Source: an uncultured Bacteroidia bacterium | GTDB taxonomy: Bacteria; Bacteroidota; Bacteroidia; Bacteroidales; F082 | Assembly: GCA_902769875.1 (NCBI GenBank) | Contig: CACXQV010000005.1 | Location: forward strand, 53,695-117,694 | Reading direction: 5' to 3' | DNA: 64,000 nt | Shown here: one piece after another, positions 49,608 to 57,168 of the stretch | Layout of the letters: every line of letters begins with the position of its first letter | Position numbering within the stretch: the first letter of the stretch is position 1 | Notes under the pieces: model-generated | Told to the model about the DNA's origin: nothing | Seen by the model: the letters and a program-made list of their open reading frames with translations, nothing else | The model's database searches: none | Made by a program: the position numbers and the translations under genes

Positions 49608-51038
49608 ATGTTTTGCAAAATGATAGGAAGAGATAAGGAAAAGCAGGAACTGCTGGATGCGTATCACTCTGAATGTTCGGAGTTTGTGGCTGTTTATGGT
49701 CGTCGGCGCATTGGCAAGACATTCCTCATCAGGGAAACTTTCGACTACCAATTCACCTTCCAACATTCAGGCAACTCACATGCGCCTATGGAGAAGCAGC
49801 TGGAGGCTTGGCTTGCATCGCTCAAAAATTGCGGTTGGAAAGGGGAGAAGATTCCAGCAAGTTGGATTGAAGCCTTTTCCATGCTCAACGAGCTCATCAA
49901 GGCTTCGCGCCGGAAACGCAAGGTGGTTTTCATCGACGAGATGCCGTGGATGGACACGCCGCGCTCGTTTTTCGTCTCGGCGTTGGAGTATTTTTGGAAC
50001 AACATGGCCTCAGCCCGCAAGGACGTTTTGCTCATCGTGTGTGGTTCGGCCACTTCGTGGGTCATCAACAAGATTATCAAGAATCACGGCGGACTGCATA
50101 ATCGGGTGACGCGACAGATACAACTTCTGCCGTTTACGTTGGACGAGTGTGAGCGTTATGCCAACAGCATGAAATTGGCTTTCGACCGCTATGCCATTAT
50201 CAAGGGCTACATGGTGTTTGGCGGCGTGCCTTATTATTGGTCGTTGCTGAAAAAAGGACTTAGCATCGACCAAAACATTGATACCCTTGTGTTTAATCCG
50301 ACAGGCCGCTTGCATGGCGAATTTGAGGAACTGTATGATTCCTTGTTTCGCTCGCCTGATGACTATATCAAGGTGGTGACGGTGCTTGGGCGGATAAAAA
50401 TCGGCATGACGAGGGAGGAACTCATCGAGAAAGGGAAAATCACCAACAACGGCAAACTGAGCAAGATTCTCGGCGACCTTGAATATTGCGGATTCATCAG
50501 GAAATACAGGGCTATAGGCAGTGCCAAATATAAGGCAATGTACCAGTTGATGGACAATTTCACCCTCTTTCATTTCAAGTTTGTCCGGGAGAACAAGACC
50601 AACGACCCCGATTTTTGGATGCATAGCATCGACACACCAATTTATAACGCTTGGAACGGCTTGGCCTTTGAGCGCGTGTGTTTCCAGCATATAGCCCAAA
50701 TAAAGCAGGCTTTGGGCATTTCAGGAGTGCAGACAAACGTTTTCGCTTGGCAGGTCGAGGCTTCGGGCAAGAACAACCCTGGTGCGCAGATTGATATGGT
50801 AATCGACCGCGACGACCATGTGGCCAACCTTTGCGAGATGAAGTTTGCCGACGAGGAATACTGCCTCACTTTGTCTGATGACAAAAGTTTAAGGCATAAG
50901 AAAAACAGGCTTCTGGAAGTGCTCCCCAAGCGGAAATCCATCTTTGTGACCTTGGTCACGCCATACGGCTTGACACCTAATGTTTATGCAGGTAATATTC
51001 AGAATGATATTTCTGTAAATGAGTTGTTTGCGTTCTGA
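49608..51038 (+). CDS. AAA-type ATPase (ATPase_2/DUF234-like) with C-terminal PD-(D/E)XK-like region
   Basis: A 476-residue protein. It starts with IGRDKEKQELL, then Walker A AVYGRRRIGKTFLI (about residues 28-41), Walker B KVVFIDEMPWMDTP (about 105-118) and sensor LLIVCGSATSWVI. A winged-helix part follows (GMTREELIEKGKI, LSKILGDLEYCGFIRKY) and a nuclease-like end AQIDMVIDRDDHVANLCEMKF. The alternative start at 49620 (MIGRDKE) fits the family better. Family function is unknown. The gene is framed by identical palindromic blocks at 49527-49575 and 51048-51097, so gene plus one block may be a transposable or exchangeable unit. Confidence 0.85.
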   Translation: MFCKMIGRDKEKQELLDAYHSECSEFVAVYGRRRIGKTFLIRETFDYQFTFQHSGNSHAPMEKQLEAWLASLKNCGWKGEKIPASWIEAFSMLNELIKASRRKRKVVFIDEMPWMDTPRSFFVSALEYFWNNMASARKDVLLIVCGSATSWVINKIIKNHGGLHNRVTRQIQLLPFTLDECERYANSMKLAFDRYAIIKGYMVFGGVPYYWSLLKKGLSIDQNIDTLVFNPTGRLHGEFEELYDSLFRSPDDYIKVVTVLGRIKIGMTREELIEKGKITNNGKLSKILGDLEYCGFIRKYRAIGSAKYKAMYQLMDNFTLFHFKFVRENKTNDPDFWMHSIDTPIYNAWNGLAFERVCFQHIAQIKQALGISGVQTNVFAWQVEASGKNNPGAQIDMVIDRDDHVANLCEMKFADEEYCLTLSDDKSLRHKKNRLLEVLPKRKSIFVTLVTPYGLTPNVYAGNIQNDISVNELFAF

Positions 51039-51047
51039 ATATTGAAA

Positions 51048-51097
51048 TTATAATCTGCTCAATTCGGTTAAAAAACAGCAAATTGAGCAGATTATAA
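51048..51097. repeat. Palindromic element, right copy, flanking the 49608 ATPase
   Basis: Arms TTATAATCTGCTCAATT (51048-51064) and its exact complement (51081-51097). The stop codon of the radical SAM gene (51092-51094, minus strand) lies within the right arm. Confidence 0.9.
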
Positions 51098-52186
51098 GTT
51101 GAGGTTCGCTTCCGTTATCCGTTTCTCAATATGCGCGAAGATTTTCTTGTAGGCTGTGCAAAGGAAGGTCTTGCTGCTGAAGTCGCCTGATTTGAGGAAG
51201 CCATCGTGAAGACAACCTCCGTGGCAGATGTCCAACCATTTGCAATTCTTGCAACTGCCTTTTTCGATATACTCTGAACGTTTGTAGATTTCGGATTGCT
51301 TGATGCGGGGCAGTATTTCTGAAAGCGTTTCCTCGTGTAAGTTGCCGTAAGAATAGTGCAGCAAGTCGTCATCGCAGAAGCGGCCGCAGGGCATCACGTC
51401 ACCCGTGGGTGCAATGGCGAAGAAGTTGTCCTGACAGTTGCGGCTGAACATGCAGCCCGTGGTCTTCTTGGAAACGATGTTGCTGGCAATCTCCACGAAG
51501 TTGGATTCTGTGATTTCGCCTTGGTTGTCGTCGAACCACAAATCGAACAGTTCTATTGACATTTGGGCGTACTCCGCAGGCGTGATGCCGTATTCGTCTA
51601 TGTTGTTTGTGGCCTCGCCTGCCGAAAACAAAGGATTGAACTTGAAGTTCAACTTGTTTTCCTTCATAAAGTTGTAAAGTTCCGGAATATGTCCGATGTG
51701 TTTCTTTCCGGCCACGACGATGCAGCCGGGACTGATGCCTTTCTCCCTGCAAAGCGCGAGTTTCGACATAATAAGGTCGAAAGTGGGTTGGCCGTTGATG
51801 CCTACGCGCTGTTGGTCGTGGACTTCTTTTGTGCCATCCAAAGAGAAGCCAGGACGGACATTGTATTGCAAGAACAAATCCGCAAATTCCTCCGTGATGA
51901 GTGAAAGGTTGGTTTGGATGGTATTGTGATAGTTGATGCCTTCCAGTTCCTGCTGCATGAAGGCAAAAATCTCCCGATAGTTCCCGATGCCCCAAAGCAA
52001 CGGCTCTCCGCCGTGCCAAATGATCGACACTTTTCGATTCGTTCCGAAGGCCTCTTTTAATTGCAATACGATTCGCTTGGCAAATTCTATGTCAAACTTA
52101 TCTGTATGTGCCTTCGTCCCGTTGCTCAAATAGCAATATTTGCAACGGAAATTACATGCGTATGTGGGCTTAATAATAATTATCAT
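51092..52186 (-). CDS. Radical SAM/SPASM enzyme, putative RiPP-modifying maturase
   Basis: A 364-residue radical SAM protein. The 4Fe-4S site for S-adenosylmethionine is C11-N-F-R-C15-K-Y-C18. The barrel continues with SIIWHGGEPLLWG and FSLDGTKEVHDQQRVG. A C-terminal SPASM domain binds extra clusters: PCGRFCDDD, GSCKNCKWLDICHGGCLHDG and a final C. The same class includes anaerobic sulfatase maturases and peptide-crosslinking enzymes. It starts 8 nt behind a 60-residue peptide gene whose core is made of aromatic-X-acidic triplets, so I read it as that peptide's maturase. No sulfatase gene is nearby. Confidence 0.85.
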   Translation of the reverse strand: MIIIIKPTYACNFRCKYCYLSNGTKAHTDKFDIEFAKRIVLQLKEAFGTNRKVSIIWHGGEPLLWGIGNYREIFAFMQQELEGINYHNTIQTNLSLITEEFADLFLQYNVRPGFSLDGTKEVHDQQRVGINGQPTFDLIMSKLALCREKGISPGCIVVAGKKHIGHIPELYNFMKENKLNFKFNPLFSAGEATNNIDEYGITPAEYAQMSIELFDLWFDDNQGEITESNFVEIASNIVSKKTTGCMFSRNCQDNFFAIAPTGDVMPCGRFCDDDLLHYSYGNLHEETLSEILPRIKQSEIYKRSEYIEKGSCKNCKWLDICHGGCLHDGFLKSGDFSSKTFLCTAYKKIFAHIEKRITEANLNL

Positions 52187-52194
52187 TGTTTAGA

Positions 52195-52377
52195 CTAATC
52201 AGGCTGCTCATAATAACCACTATCAAAATAGTCGGAATAATCATTGTAGTATTCCTCATACTCAGTCCAATCGCTATAGTCATCATGAAAATCTTGAAAT
52301 TTTCCAGATTTGACAGCCCTAAGTTTCATCTCTATTCTTTCAATAATAGCTTTTTGTGCAAATGTGTTTTTTGTCAT
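52195..52377 (-). CDS. Putative RiPP precursor peptide with aromatic-X-acidic triplets
   Basis: 60 residues. Leader-like half (1-26): MTKNTFAQKAIIERIEMKLR then AVKSGK, helical and basic. Core half (27-60) contains nine triplets of aromatic-X-Asp/Glu: FQD, FHD, YSD, WTE, YEE, YND, YSD, YFD, YYE, mostly back to back. Such Omega-X-Asp-type motifs are the substrate pattern of radical SAM enzymes that form three-residue cyclophanes (triceptides). The maturase gene follows after 8 nt. No cysteines, no signal peptide. No exporter or protease gene is next to it. Codon-level signs of coding are good, and the length alone would make it easy to miss. Product structure is inference. Confidence 0.75.
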   Translation of the reverse strand: MTKNTFAQKAIIERIEMKLRAVKSGKFQDFHDDYSDWTEYEEYYNDYSDYFDSGYYEQPD

Positions 52378-52409
52378 GATAATTTTCTTGTTTGTAATAG
52401 TTTGATAGT

Positions 52410-53090
52410 TTATTTGTCATTTATATATTCTGTAAAATCTATTTCTCTGGTTGTCATAGTGCCATCAATAAAACGGGAATTAAAACGGATGCATTCTATG
52501 CCTTTGTATTGTTTTGTTTTTAATCTTTGAACATTCCCAAATATCTTATGTGGGTCGTCATAAGTGATGACTATCTCTAAAACTCTATCCTTATTTCTAT
52601 CGAAAAACTCTTTGATAGATTCTTTTTGTGTCTGCTCCTCTTGTTCTAATTCGTTTTTTTTGTTGATATTTGCAACATAACTGGTCACTTTTCTTTTTCG
52701 TACTTCATCAATCTCTATTTCAGATTCATACATTCCAAAGTATTTTTTTTCTACGCCATCTTCTTTCATACCACGTAATATTGGAACTTTATCATTAGTA
52801 AATGTTGGAGACCCGTTTGTCGGTGTGCGGTATGTAATGCGAATATGAATATTTAATAATGTGCGTTTAGATGCATTTTGAATTTTGAATTTATACTTAC
52901 CATTATTTTCCACAATAACATCTGAAATGTCAAATTTTGGTTTAAACTTAGTTATTCTAATATAGAGACATAATGTAGCGATAATTCCAGATAAAATACC
53001 AGACATTATCCCAACAATCAATTCGAGGTAAAATGGGATTTCTTGAGCCAGTGAAACACTGATTTCCATAATAATATAATTAGTTACCAT
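52410..53090 (-). CDS. Single-pass membrane protein of unknown function next to the RiPP locus
   Basis: About 226 residues from ATG 53090 (or 53069, MEISVSLAQ). One membrane helix (LELIVGIMSGILSGIIATLCLYI), then a cytoplasmic part of beta-rich character (DISDVIVENNGKYKFKIQN, TLLNIHIRITYRTP) and a charged, helical segment (NKKNELEQEEQTQKESIKEF). Longer in-frame versions start within the promoter box TACTTTTG (53137-53130). It ends 33 nt before the peptide gene on the same strand, so it may share the transcript; a role in immunity or export is possible but unsupported. Low G+C compared with neighbours suggests acquisition. Confidence 0.6.
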   Translation of the reverse strand: MVTNYIIMEISVSLAQEIPFYLELIVGIMSGILSGIIATLCLYIRITKFKPKFDISDVIVENNGKYKFKIQNASKRTLLNIHIRITYRTPTNGSPTFTNDKVPILRGMKEDGVEKKYFGMYESEIEIDEVRKRKVTSYVANINKKNELEQEEQTQKESIKEFFDRNKDRVLEIVITYDDPHKIFGNVQRLKTKQYKGIECIRFNSRFIDGTMTTREIDFTEYINDK

Positions 53091-53129
53091 GATTGTGTTT
53101 AGTTTTACATAACATTCTGTTTTGTTGAG

Positions 53130-53137
53130 CAAAAGTA
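53130..53137 (-). promoter_or_regulatory. Promoter -7 box of the membrane protein/RiPP transcript
   Basis: TACTTTTG on the minus strand, about 40 nt before the ATG at 53090. No other clear promoter was seen before the peptide gene. Confidence 0.45.
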
Positions 53138-53437
53138 CAACAATAATTCATATACGATCAAAAAACACTAAATTTTTACAAGAAAGAACAAGAGCGTAAA
53201 GCTCTGGAGTTATGTTATGATGCTTATGGGCATTTCTAAAAAATTGCAGGCAATTTTTATCTCAAATTTAATAAAATTCATATAATCAACAAATTAGAAA
53301 AATCTTAAATTCTCAAATTCTTGATAATTAGAAATCCCCAATTCTATTATCTTTATTCTATTGGTTTATAGTTTGTTATAATATCGTTATTCAATCATCT
53401 GTCTTGCCCATTCAGGCATTTCATTCACATATTTTTA
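53138..53437. other. AT-rich gap without an intact gene
   Basis: Holds a small hairpin AGAGC-GTAA-GCTCT-type sequence (about 53192-53207), the recurring AAATCTTAAATTCTC words and, on the minus strand, the short open stretch VNEMPEWARQMIE that is in frame with the small gene at 53438-53617 after two stops. No tRNA or larger gene seen. Confidence 0.4.
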
Positions 53438-53617
53438 TTACTTGTTTCCGTATTTTTGTTGGTACATTTCATTGATTTCGTTGAAATAGCGTTTAAGTGC
53501 CTCGTCATACTTCTGGTTGGTTTCCTCCGCCACTTCCCGCATGATATACGCTAACATCTCGTCCGTTGGCTCTTCCAACGAAGTCAAACGGTAGGCATTG
53601 ATTTCTTTCTCTGACAT
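53438..53617 (-). CDS. Small hypothetical protein, possibly truncated
   Basis: 59 residues, ATG at 53617: MSEKEINAYRLTSLEEPTDE at the start, then MLAYIMREVAEETNQKYDEA and a charged helical end. The EPTDEML segment is seen in small Bacteroidales proteins that accompany toxin-like genes, by recollection and not verified. It stops at a double TAA, after which the same frame continues with KYVNEMPEWARQMIE to another stop, which suggests a once longer protein. Confidence 0.45.
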   Translation of the reverse strand: MSEKEINAYRLTSLEEPTDEMLAYIMREVAEETNQKYDEALKRYFNEINEMYQQKYGNK

Positions 53618-53679
53618 GGTGCGGCTTTTTATTCTGCAAGCAAAAGTAGTAATTATTTCTGAAATAGCGGCTTAAATAA

Positions 53680-53868
53680 TCAAAACAAGTGATCTAACGT
53701 GACCACTTGCTGGAAAGCACCGCTATGGTAGCCGTATTTCAACCCGAAAGTGGTGACGAAGGTCATCTGTAGGCTTTGCTTGCGGTTGATATGGTCTAAC
53801 ATCCATTGCAGATGATGGCGCAGTTAGCGTTCGTTCATTTCACGAATTTCTTCTTCTCTGCCTATCAT
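53680..53868 (-). pseudogene. Deletion relic of an ATPase_2/DUF234-like gene
   Basis: It begins with ATG 53868, MIGREEEIREMNER, the N-terminus of the same ATPase family as 49608 (MIGRDKEKQELL), then hits TAA at 53824-53826. In the same frame it goes on with HINRKQSLQMTFVTTFGLKY and VVTLDHLF to TGA 53680-53682, matching the C-terminal end of the family (compare IFVTLVTPYGLTP ... ISVNELFAF). The whole middle, with Walker motifs, is missing. Its promoter (TATCTTTG, 53905-53898) and palindrome are still present. Confidence 0.7.
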
Positions 53869-53887
53869 TTTTCACGAAAAGTGTTTT

Positions 53888-53931
53888 TATTTTTCTGCAA
53901 AGATACAAAAAATACCAATTGCAGAAAAATA
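53888..53931. promoter_or_regulatory. Palindrome and promoter of the ATPase relic
   Basis: Perfect 13-bp arms TATTTTTCTGCAA (53888-53900) and TTGCAGAAAAATA (53919-53931), overlapping the minus-strand -7 box TATCTTTG (53905-53898). Confidence 0.65.
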
Positions 53932-53972
53932 AAACGATGTTTTTGTTTGAAATCCTTCTGAAATAAGAATTT

Positions 53973-54851
53973 TTACTTCTTATTAAACGCCTCCAAAACC
54001 TTCGCCGAATAGGTCTTCGAAACAGGCACCGAATCCAATCCCTCGCGCTCGAAGTCCATAACAAAGCCATCAGCCTCGTTGTGCAATACGCTCACTTTCT
54101 TGATGTTGACGATATAAGAACGGTGGCAGCGCATCAAGCTGCTGGAATCCACGCAGTTGTCGGCGATGGTCTGCATTTTGCACCGTAGCATATAGCTCGC
54201 AATGTTGCCGCTGCGCTGGTAAAACACGTTGATGTAGTTGTCCTCCGCCTTGATGTAATAGAGATTGTCCAATTTGACCGACAGTTTCAGGTTGCCGTTG
54301 TTGTCCATCAGGTTGATGATTTCGGTGTGTTGGGGCATCACTTCGTCGTCCGACTCAACCGTGTCGCTCTTGGTGAGCATAAGGCGTTGTCGTGTGTCTT
54401 TCAGCAAGATAGAAAGAATGGTGACAGTGTAAGGCACACCCAGTGCCACAAAAGTGATGAGCACGCATTTGGCAAAAAGGTAGCCAAAACTATGGTCGGT
54501 GGACCGGATTTCGAAATAGGAAATCAGGGTGTGGCACACCGCAATAATCATGATTTCGAGGAACAGCCACAAGAGATATAACCAAAACGGGAAATGCCGG
54601 CTCTTTCTGATGACCCAGTTCATCATCATTCTGCTAAGGACCAAAAACATAGTACCCGCCCCGACGAAAGCGGCGGTGATGAAGAAATAATGGCTACGTC
54701 CCACCTGAAACCAAGCCGTTTCCGAAAACGGGACGTATGCGGTCAGGAACACCAAGGCGAACAGCGTCGAGATAATCACATTAAGCACCTGCCCGACGGG
54801 TTCTGTCAGGCATTCAGGCGTTTGAGTTATCAGGCGTTTAGGGAATCTCAT
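53973..54851 (-). CDS. LytTR-family transcriptional regulator with N-terminal membrane domain
   Basis: A 292-residue protein from ATG 54851. Four membrane helices (VLNVIISTLFALVFLTAYV; HYFFITAAFVGAGTMFLVL; FWLYLLWLFLEIMIIAVCH; CVLITFVALGVPYTVTILSI), then a cytoplasmic LytTR DNA-binding domain: LDNLYYIKAEDNYINVFY, MLRCKMQTIADNC, LMRCHRSYIVNIKKVSVL and VPVSKTYSAKVLEAF. It lacks a receiver domain, so it is a membrane-bound one-component regulator. Its start is set by the promoter box TATTTTTG at 54881-54874; a divergent promoter serves the antitoxin gene. Confidence 0.88.
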   Translation of the reverse strand: MRFPKRLITQTPECLTEPVGQVLNVIISTLFALVFLTAYVPFSETAWFQVGRSHYFFITAAFVGAGTMFLVLSRMMMNWVIRKSRHFPFWLYLLWLFLEIMIIAVCHTLISYFEIRSTDHSFGYLFAKCVLITFVALGVPYTVTILSILLKDTRQRLMLTKSDTVESDDEVMPQHTEIINLMDNNGNLKLSVKLDNLYYIKAEDNYINVFYQRSGNIASYMLRCKMQTIADNCVDSSSLMRCHRSYIVNIKKVSVLHNEADGFVMDFEREGLDSVPVSKTYSAKVLEAFNKK

Positions 54852-54873
54852 TGCTGTTTGTCGAAATTTGCCG

Positions 54874-54901
54874 CAAAAATACAAAAAAATGCTTATTTTT
54901 G
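54874..54901. promoter_or_regulatory. Divergent promoters of the LytTR and PIN-antitoxin genes
   Basis: Minus-strand TATTTTTG (54881-54874) and plus-strand TATTTTTG (54894-54901) stand 12 nt apart, back to back. Starts follow at 54851 (minus) and 54920 (plus). Confidence 0.6.
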
Positions 54902-54919
54902 CGCCAAAATAACAACGCT

Positions 54920-55150
54920 ATGGAACAGAGAACGGTATTAAACGAAGCACAATTGAGCGTTTTGCGGTTGCTGGCTACGATGAAGTCTGTAGATGAGGTA
55001 CACGAGCTGCGGCAAATCATTTCCAACTATTACGCCCAAAAAGCCACTGAGGAAATGGATAAACTTTGGGAGTCGGGGGAATGGAGCGAGGAAAAGAATG
55101 AAGCCGTTTTGAAAGAACATCTTCGTACACCTTACTCTTATGCAGAATAG
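54920..55150 (+). CDS. Antitoxin of a PIN-domain toxin-antitoxin pair
   Basis: A 76-residue protein from ATG 54920 (MEQRTVLNEAQLSVLRLLAT). Helical: SVDEVHELRQIISNYYAQKA and EEMDKLWESGEWSEEKNEAV. It resembles small Bacteroidetes antitoxins encoded before PIN toxins. The toxin gene starts inside its last codons (overlap 55140-55150). Confidence 0.75.
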   Translation: MEQRTVLNEAQLSVLRLLATMKSVDEVHELRQIISNYYAQKATEEMDKLWESGEWSEEKNEAVLKEHLRTPYSYAE

Positions 55151-55559
55151 GATAGTGTTGGATACCAATTGTTTGCTTGCTTCTTTGTCTTCGAAAAGCG
55201 AGAATTTCCGAGTTTGGAAAGATTTCCAGAAAGGAAAGTATACATTATGTGTTTCCAATGAGATTTTGGAGGAGTACCAAGAAATCATTGCTCAGAAAAC
55301 CACGCCGAGCATTGCACAAAATGTGGTTAGGGCTATCGTAGAGAGTGAAAACGTGGAGTTCATAGATCCGCATTTTCACGTTTATGCCATTTTTGCCGAT
55401 CCGGATGACAACAAGTTTGTGGATTGTGCTTTTGCTGCCAATGCAGCATTCATCGTATCCGAGGATAGCCATTTCGAAGCCCTCAAAACTTTGGCTTTCC
55501 CCAAGATTATGGTGTTGAAACTCAAAGCCTTTTTGAAGTTTTTGGAAAACAGGGATTAA
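55140..55559 (+). CDS. PIN-domain toxin (putative RNase)
   Basis: A 139-residue PIN protein of the TIGR00305 type: RIVLDTNCLLASLSSKS carries the first catalytic Asp; LCVSNEILEEYQEII the conserved Glu; ADPDDNKFVDCAFAANAAFIVSEDSHF the further acidic residues (Asp-Asp-Asn-Lys-Phe and Asp). It would be a Mg-dependent RNase, held in check by the antitoxin. It converges with recX, whose stop codon region overlaps its end by 4 nt. Confidence 0.88.
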   Translation: MQNRIVLDTNCLLASLSSKSENFRVWKDFQKGKYTLCVSNEILEEYQEIIAQKTTPSIAQNVVRAIVESENVEFIDPHFHVYAIFADPDDNKFVDCAFAANAAFIVSEDSHFEALKTLAFPKIMVLKLKAFLKFLENRD

Positions 55560-56029
55560 AGTTCCTTCAAGACCTCCCAAACCAAAGAACCCTCAAAACC
55601 CTTCTGCATAGCGTATGCGGCCAATTTGCGCTTTTTCTCAAAATCGTTTTCGGCCTTCACGGTCTTGGATTTTGTTTTCAAAATGTCGATGAGACGTTGG
55701 CGATAGGTTTCTTCGTCGGTTTGGCCAAGGACTTCGTCAATTATCTCTTTATCAATGCCTTTCTGAATAAGGTGGAAACGGATTTTGTTCACGCCCCAGC
55801 CGCTTTGGTTGATTTTGCCGCGCACGAAACTTTTGGCAAACCGCTCATTGTCGACAAAACGGTTATCCAACAGATAATCAAGGATTTCGTCTTTTTCTTT
55901 TTGTGGAATGTCGAAGGTTTTCAGTTTGTCGCGCACATCCTTTACGCAACGTTCCTGATAGGCGCAATACTTGGCCATCTTGTCCAAAACTTGGTCGGGG
56001 GTGAGCGGCTTGTCAGGTTGCTTGGGCAT
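55556..56029 (-). CDS. recX: Regulatory protein RecX
   Basis: A 157-residue RecX-family protein of tandem three-helix repeats: MAKYCAYQERCVKDVRDKL, EILDYLLDNRFVDNERFAKS, FVRGKINQSGWGVNKIRFHL, and IIDEVLGQTDEETYRQRL. RecX limits RecA filament activity. recA is not adjacent. Start ATG 56029 overlaps the stop of the transporter-like gene upstream (TAATG). Confidence 0.9.
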   Translation of the reverse strand: MPKQPDKPLTPDQVLDKMAKYCAYQERCVKDVRDKLKTFDIPQKEKDEILDYLLDNRFVDNERFAKSFVRGKINQSGWGVNKIRFHLIQKGIDKEIIDEVLGQTDEETYRQRLIDILKTKSKTVKAENDFEKKRKLAAYAMQKGFEGSLVWEVLKEL

Positions 56030-57048
56030 TAGCAGTCGATTTTAAGATCTCCGTCTTTTATCCAGCCTATCTTCCTTAGAATCAAGCCAAAAAGCCAAGT
56101 GAGGATGGCAGGCAGCACGAAGCAAACAAGCAACATCCCAATCCACATATTCGCGCCGCCTTCAGGCATCGCGGTGTAGATGCCGATAGGCCCAACGAGG
56201 CCACAGGTGCCCATACCTGAACCGATAGGGATGTTTTGCAAATGGAAAATACAAGTCGAAATAGGGCCGGTGATGGCTGCAGTCAGAAGCACCGGAAGCC
56301 AGATGCGCGGGTTTTTCACGATGTTGCCCATTTGCAGCATAGAAGTACCCAAACCTTGCGCAACAAGTCCGCCCCAGCGGTTTTCCCTGAAACTCAGTAT
56401 GGCGAAGCCAATCATCTGTGCGCAACAGCCCGCTGTGGCCGCCCCGCCTGCTAGTCCGCCTAATCCAATGGCGAGGCAGATGGCCGCTGAACTGATGGGC
56501 AAAGTGAGCACCATACCGATGACCACCGAAACGACGATGCCCATAAGGAAAGGCTGCATCTGCGTGGCATTTTCGATGAAAGTGCCAAGCGCAGTCATTA
56601 CCTTTTGAATGGGTGCTCCCACGGCGTATGCCACCAACACTCCGCTGATGATGACCACTGCAGGGGTGACTAAAATGTCGACTTGGGTTTCCTTGTAGAC
56701 CATCTTGCCCAGCTCGATGGCCACGATGACAGCGGCGTAGGCTCCCATCGGGCCGCCGAGTTCGTTGCCCGCAATGCCCACGGCAATCGCGCTGAACAGC
56801 ACCAAACCCTCACAGCCGAGTTTGTAGGCGATGGCCACCGCAATGGCGGCTCCCGTGGCGGCTTTGGCGTATTTCGCGATGGTAACGAAAGCCTCAATGC
56901 CAGTTTTGTCGCCCAAGGTCTGGAAGATGGTGCCGATGAGCAGCGAGGCGAACAGGCCCAACGCCATAGCACCAAGAGCGTCGACAAAATAGGCCTTCCA
57001 GGTCATATCGATGCCTTTGCGCTGTAGAAAAGTTTTGAATGTGCTCAT
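56029..57048 (-). CDS. PTS sugar transporter subunit IIC-like membrane protein (PTS_EIIC_2)
   Basis: A 339-residue polytopic protein with about ten membrane helices. Family-like blocks: MALGLFASLLIGTIFQTLG, GAAIAVAIAYKLGCEGLVLF, GGPMGAYAAVIVAIELGKMV, GCCAQMIGFAILSFRENRWG and PIGSGMGTCGLVGPIGIYTA. No IIA, IIB, HPr or EI gene is nearby, so it may transport without phosphorylation. It forms an overlapping pair with recX, an unusual but translationally coupled arrangement. Confidence 0.8.
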   Translation of the reverse strand: MSTFKTFLQRKGIDMTWKAYFVDALGAMALGLFASLLIGTIFQTLGDKTGIEAFVTIAKYAKAATGAAIAVAIAYKLGCEGLVLFSAIAVGIAGNELGGPMGAYAAVIVAIELGKMVYKETQVDILVTPAVVIISGVLVAYAVGAPIQKVMTALGTFIENATQMQPFLMGIVVSVVIGMVLTLPISSAAICLAIGLGGLAGGAATAGCCAQMIGFAILSFRENRWGGLVAQGLGTSMLQMGNIVKNPRIWLPVLLTAAITGPISTCIFHLQNIPIGSGMGTCGLVGPIGIYTAMPEGGANMWIGMLLVCFVLPAILTWLFGLILRKIGWIKDGDLKIDC

Positions 57049-57055
57049 GCTTTTT

Positions 57056-57163
57056 GACTATTGACTATGACCATTGACAATGACTATGACCGCTTTTACT
57101 TAGATGAAGAAGTTCTTCCGTATGGTTAAAGCGGTCATTGTCATAGTCACAAGTCATTGTCAA
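57056..57163. repeat. Repeat region with TGACTATGAC words and a hairpin
   Basis: ATGACCGCTTT (57086-57096) pairs with AAAGCGGTCAT (57128-57138). Around them TTGACTATGACCATTGACAA-type words repeat on both sides. It fills the 120-nt gap between the transporter and the nicotinamidase gene. Confidence 0.6.
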
Positions 57164-57168
57164 AAAAA

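Noticed and set aside
51092-52186. Anaerobic sulfatase maturase
   Set aside because: The enzyme class fits, but no sulfatase gene is near, while a peptide gene with triplet core is 8 nt away; a peptide maturase is the better reading.
53840-54070. Arg-rich minus-strand frame of 76 codons
   Set aside because: It overlaps the end of the LytTR gene in another frame and the promoter region of the ATPase relic; not protein-like.
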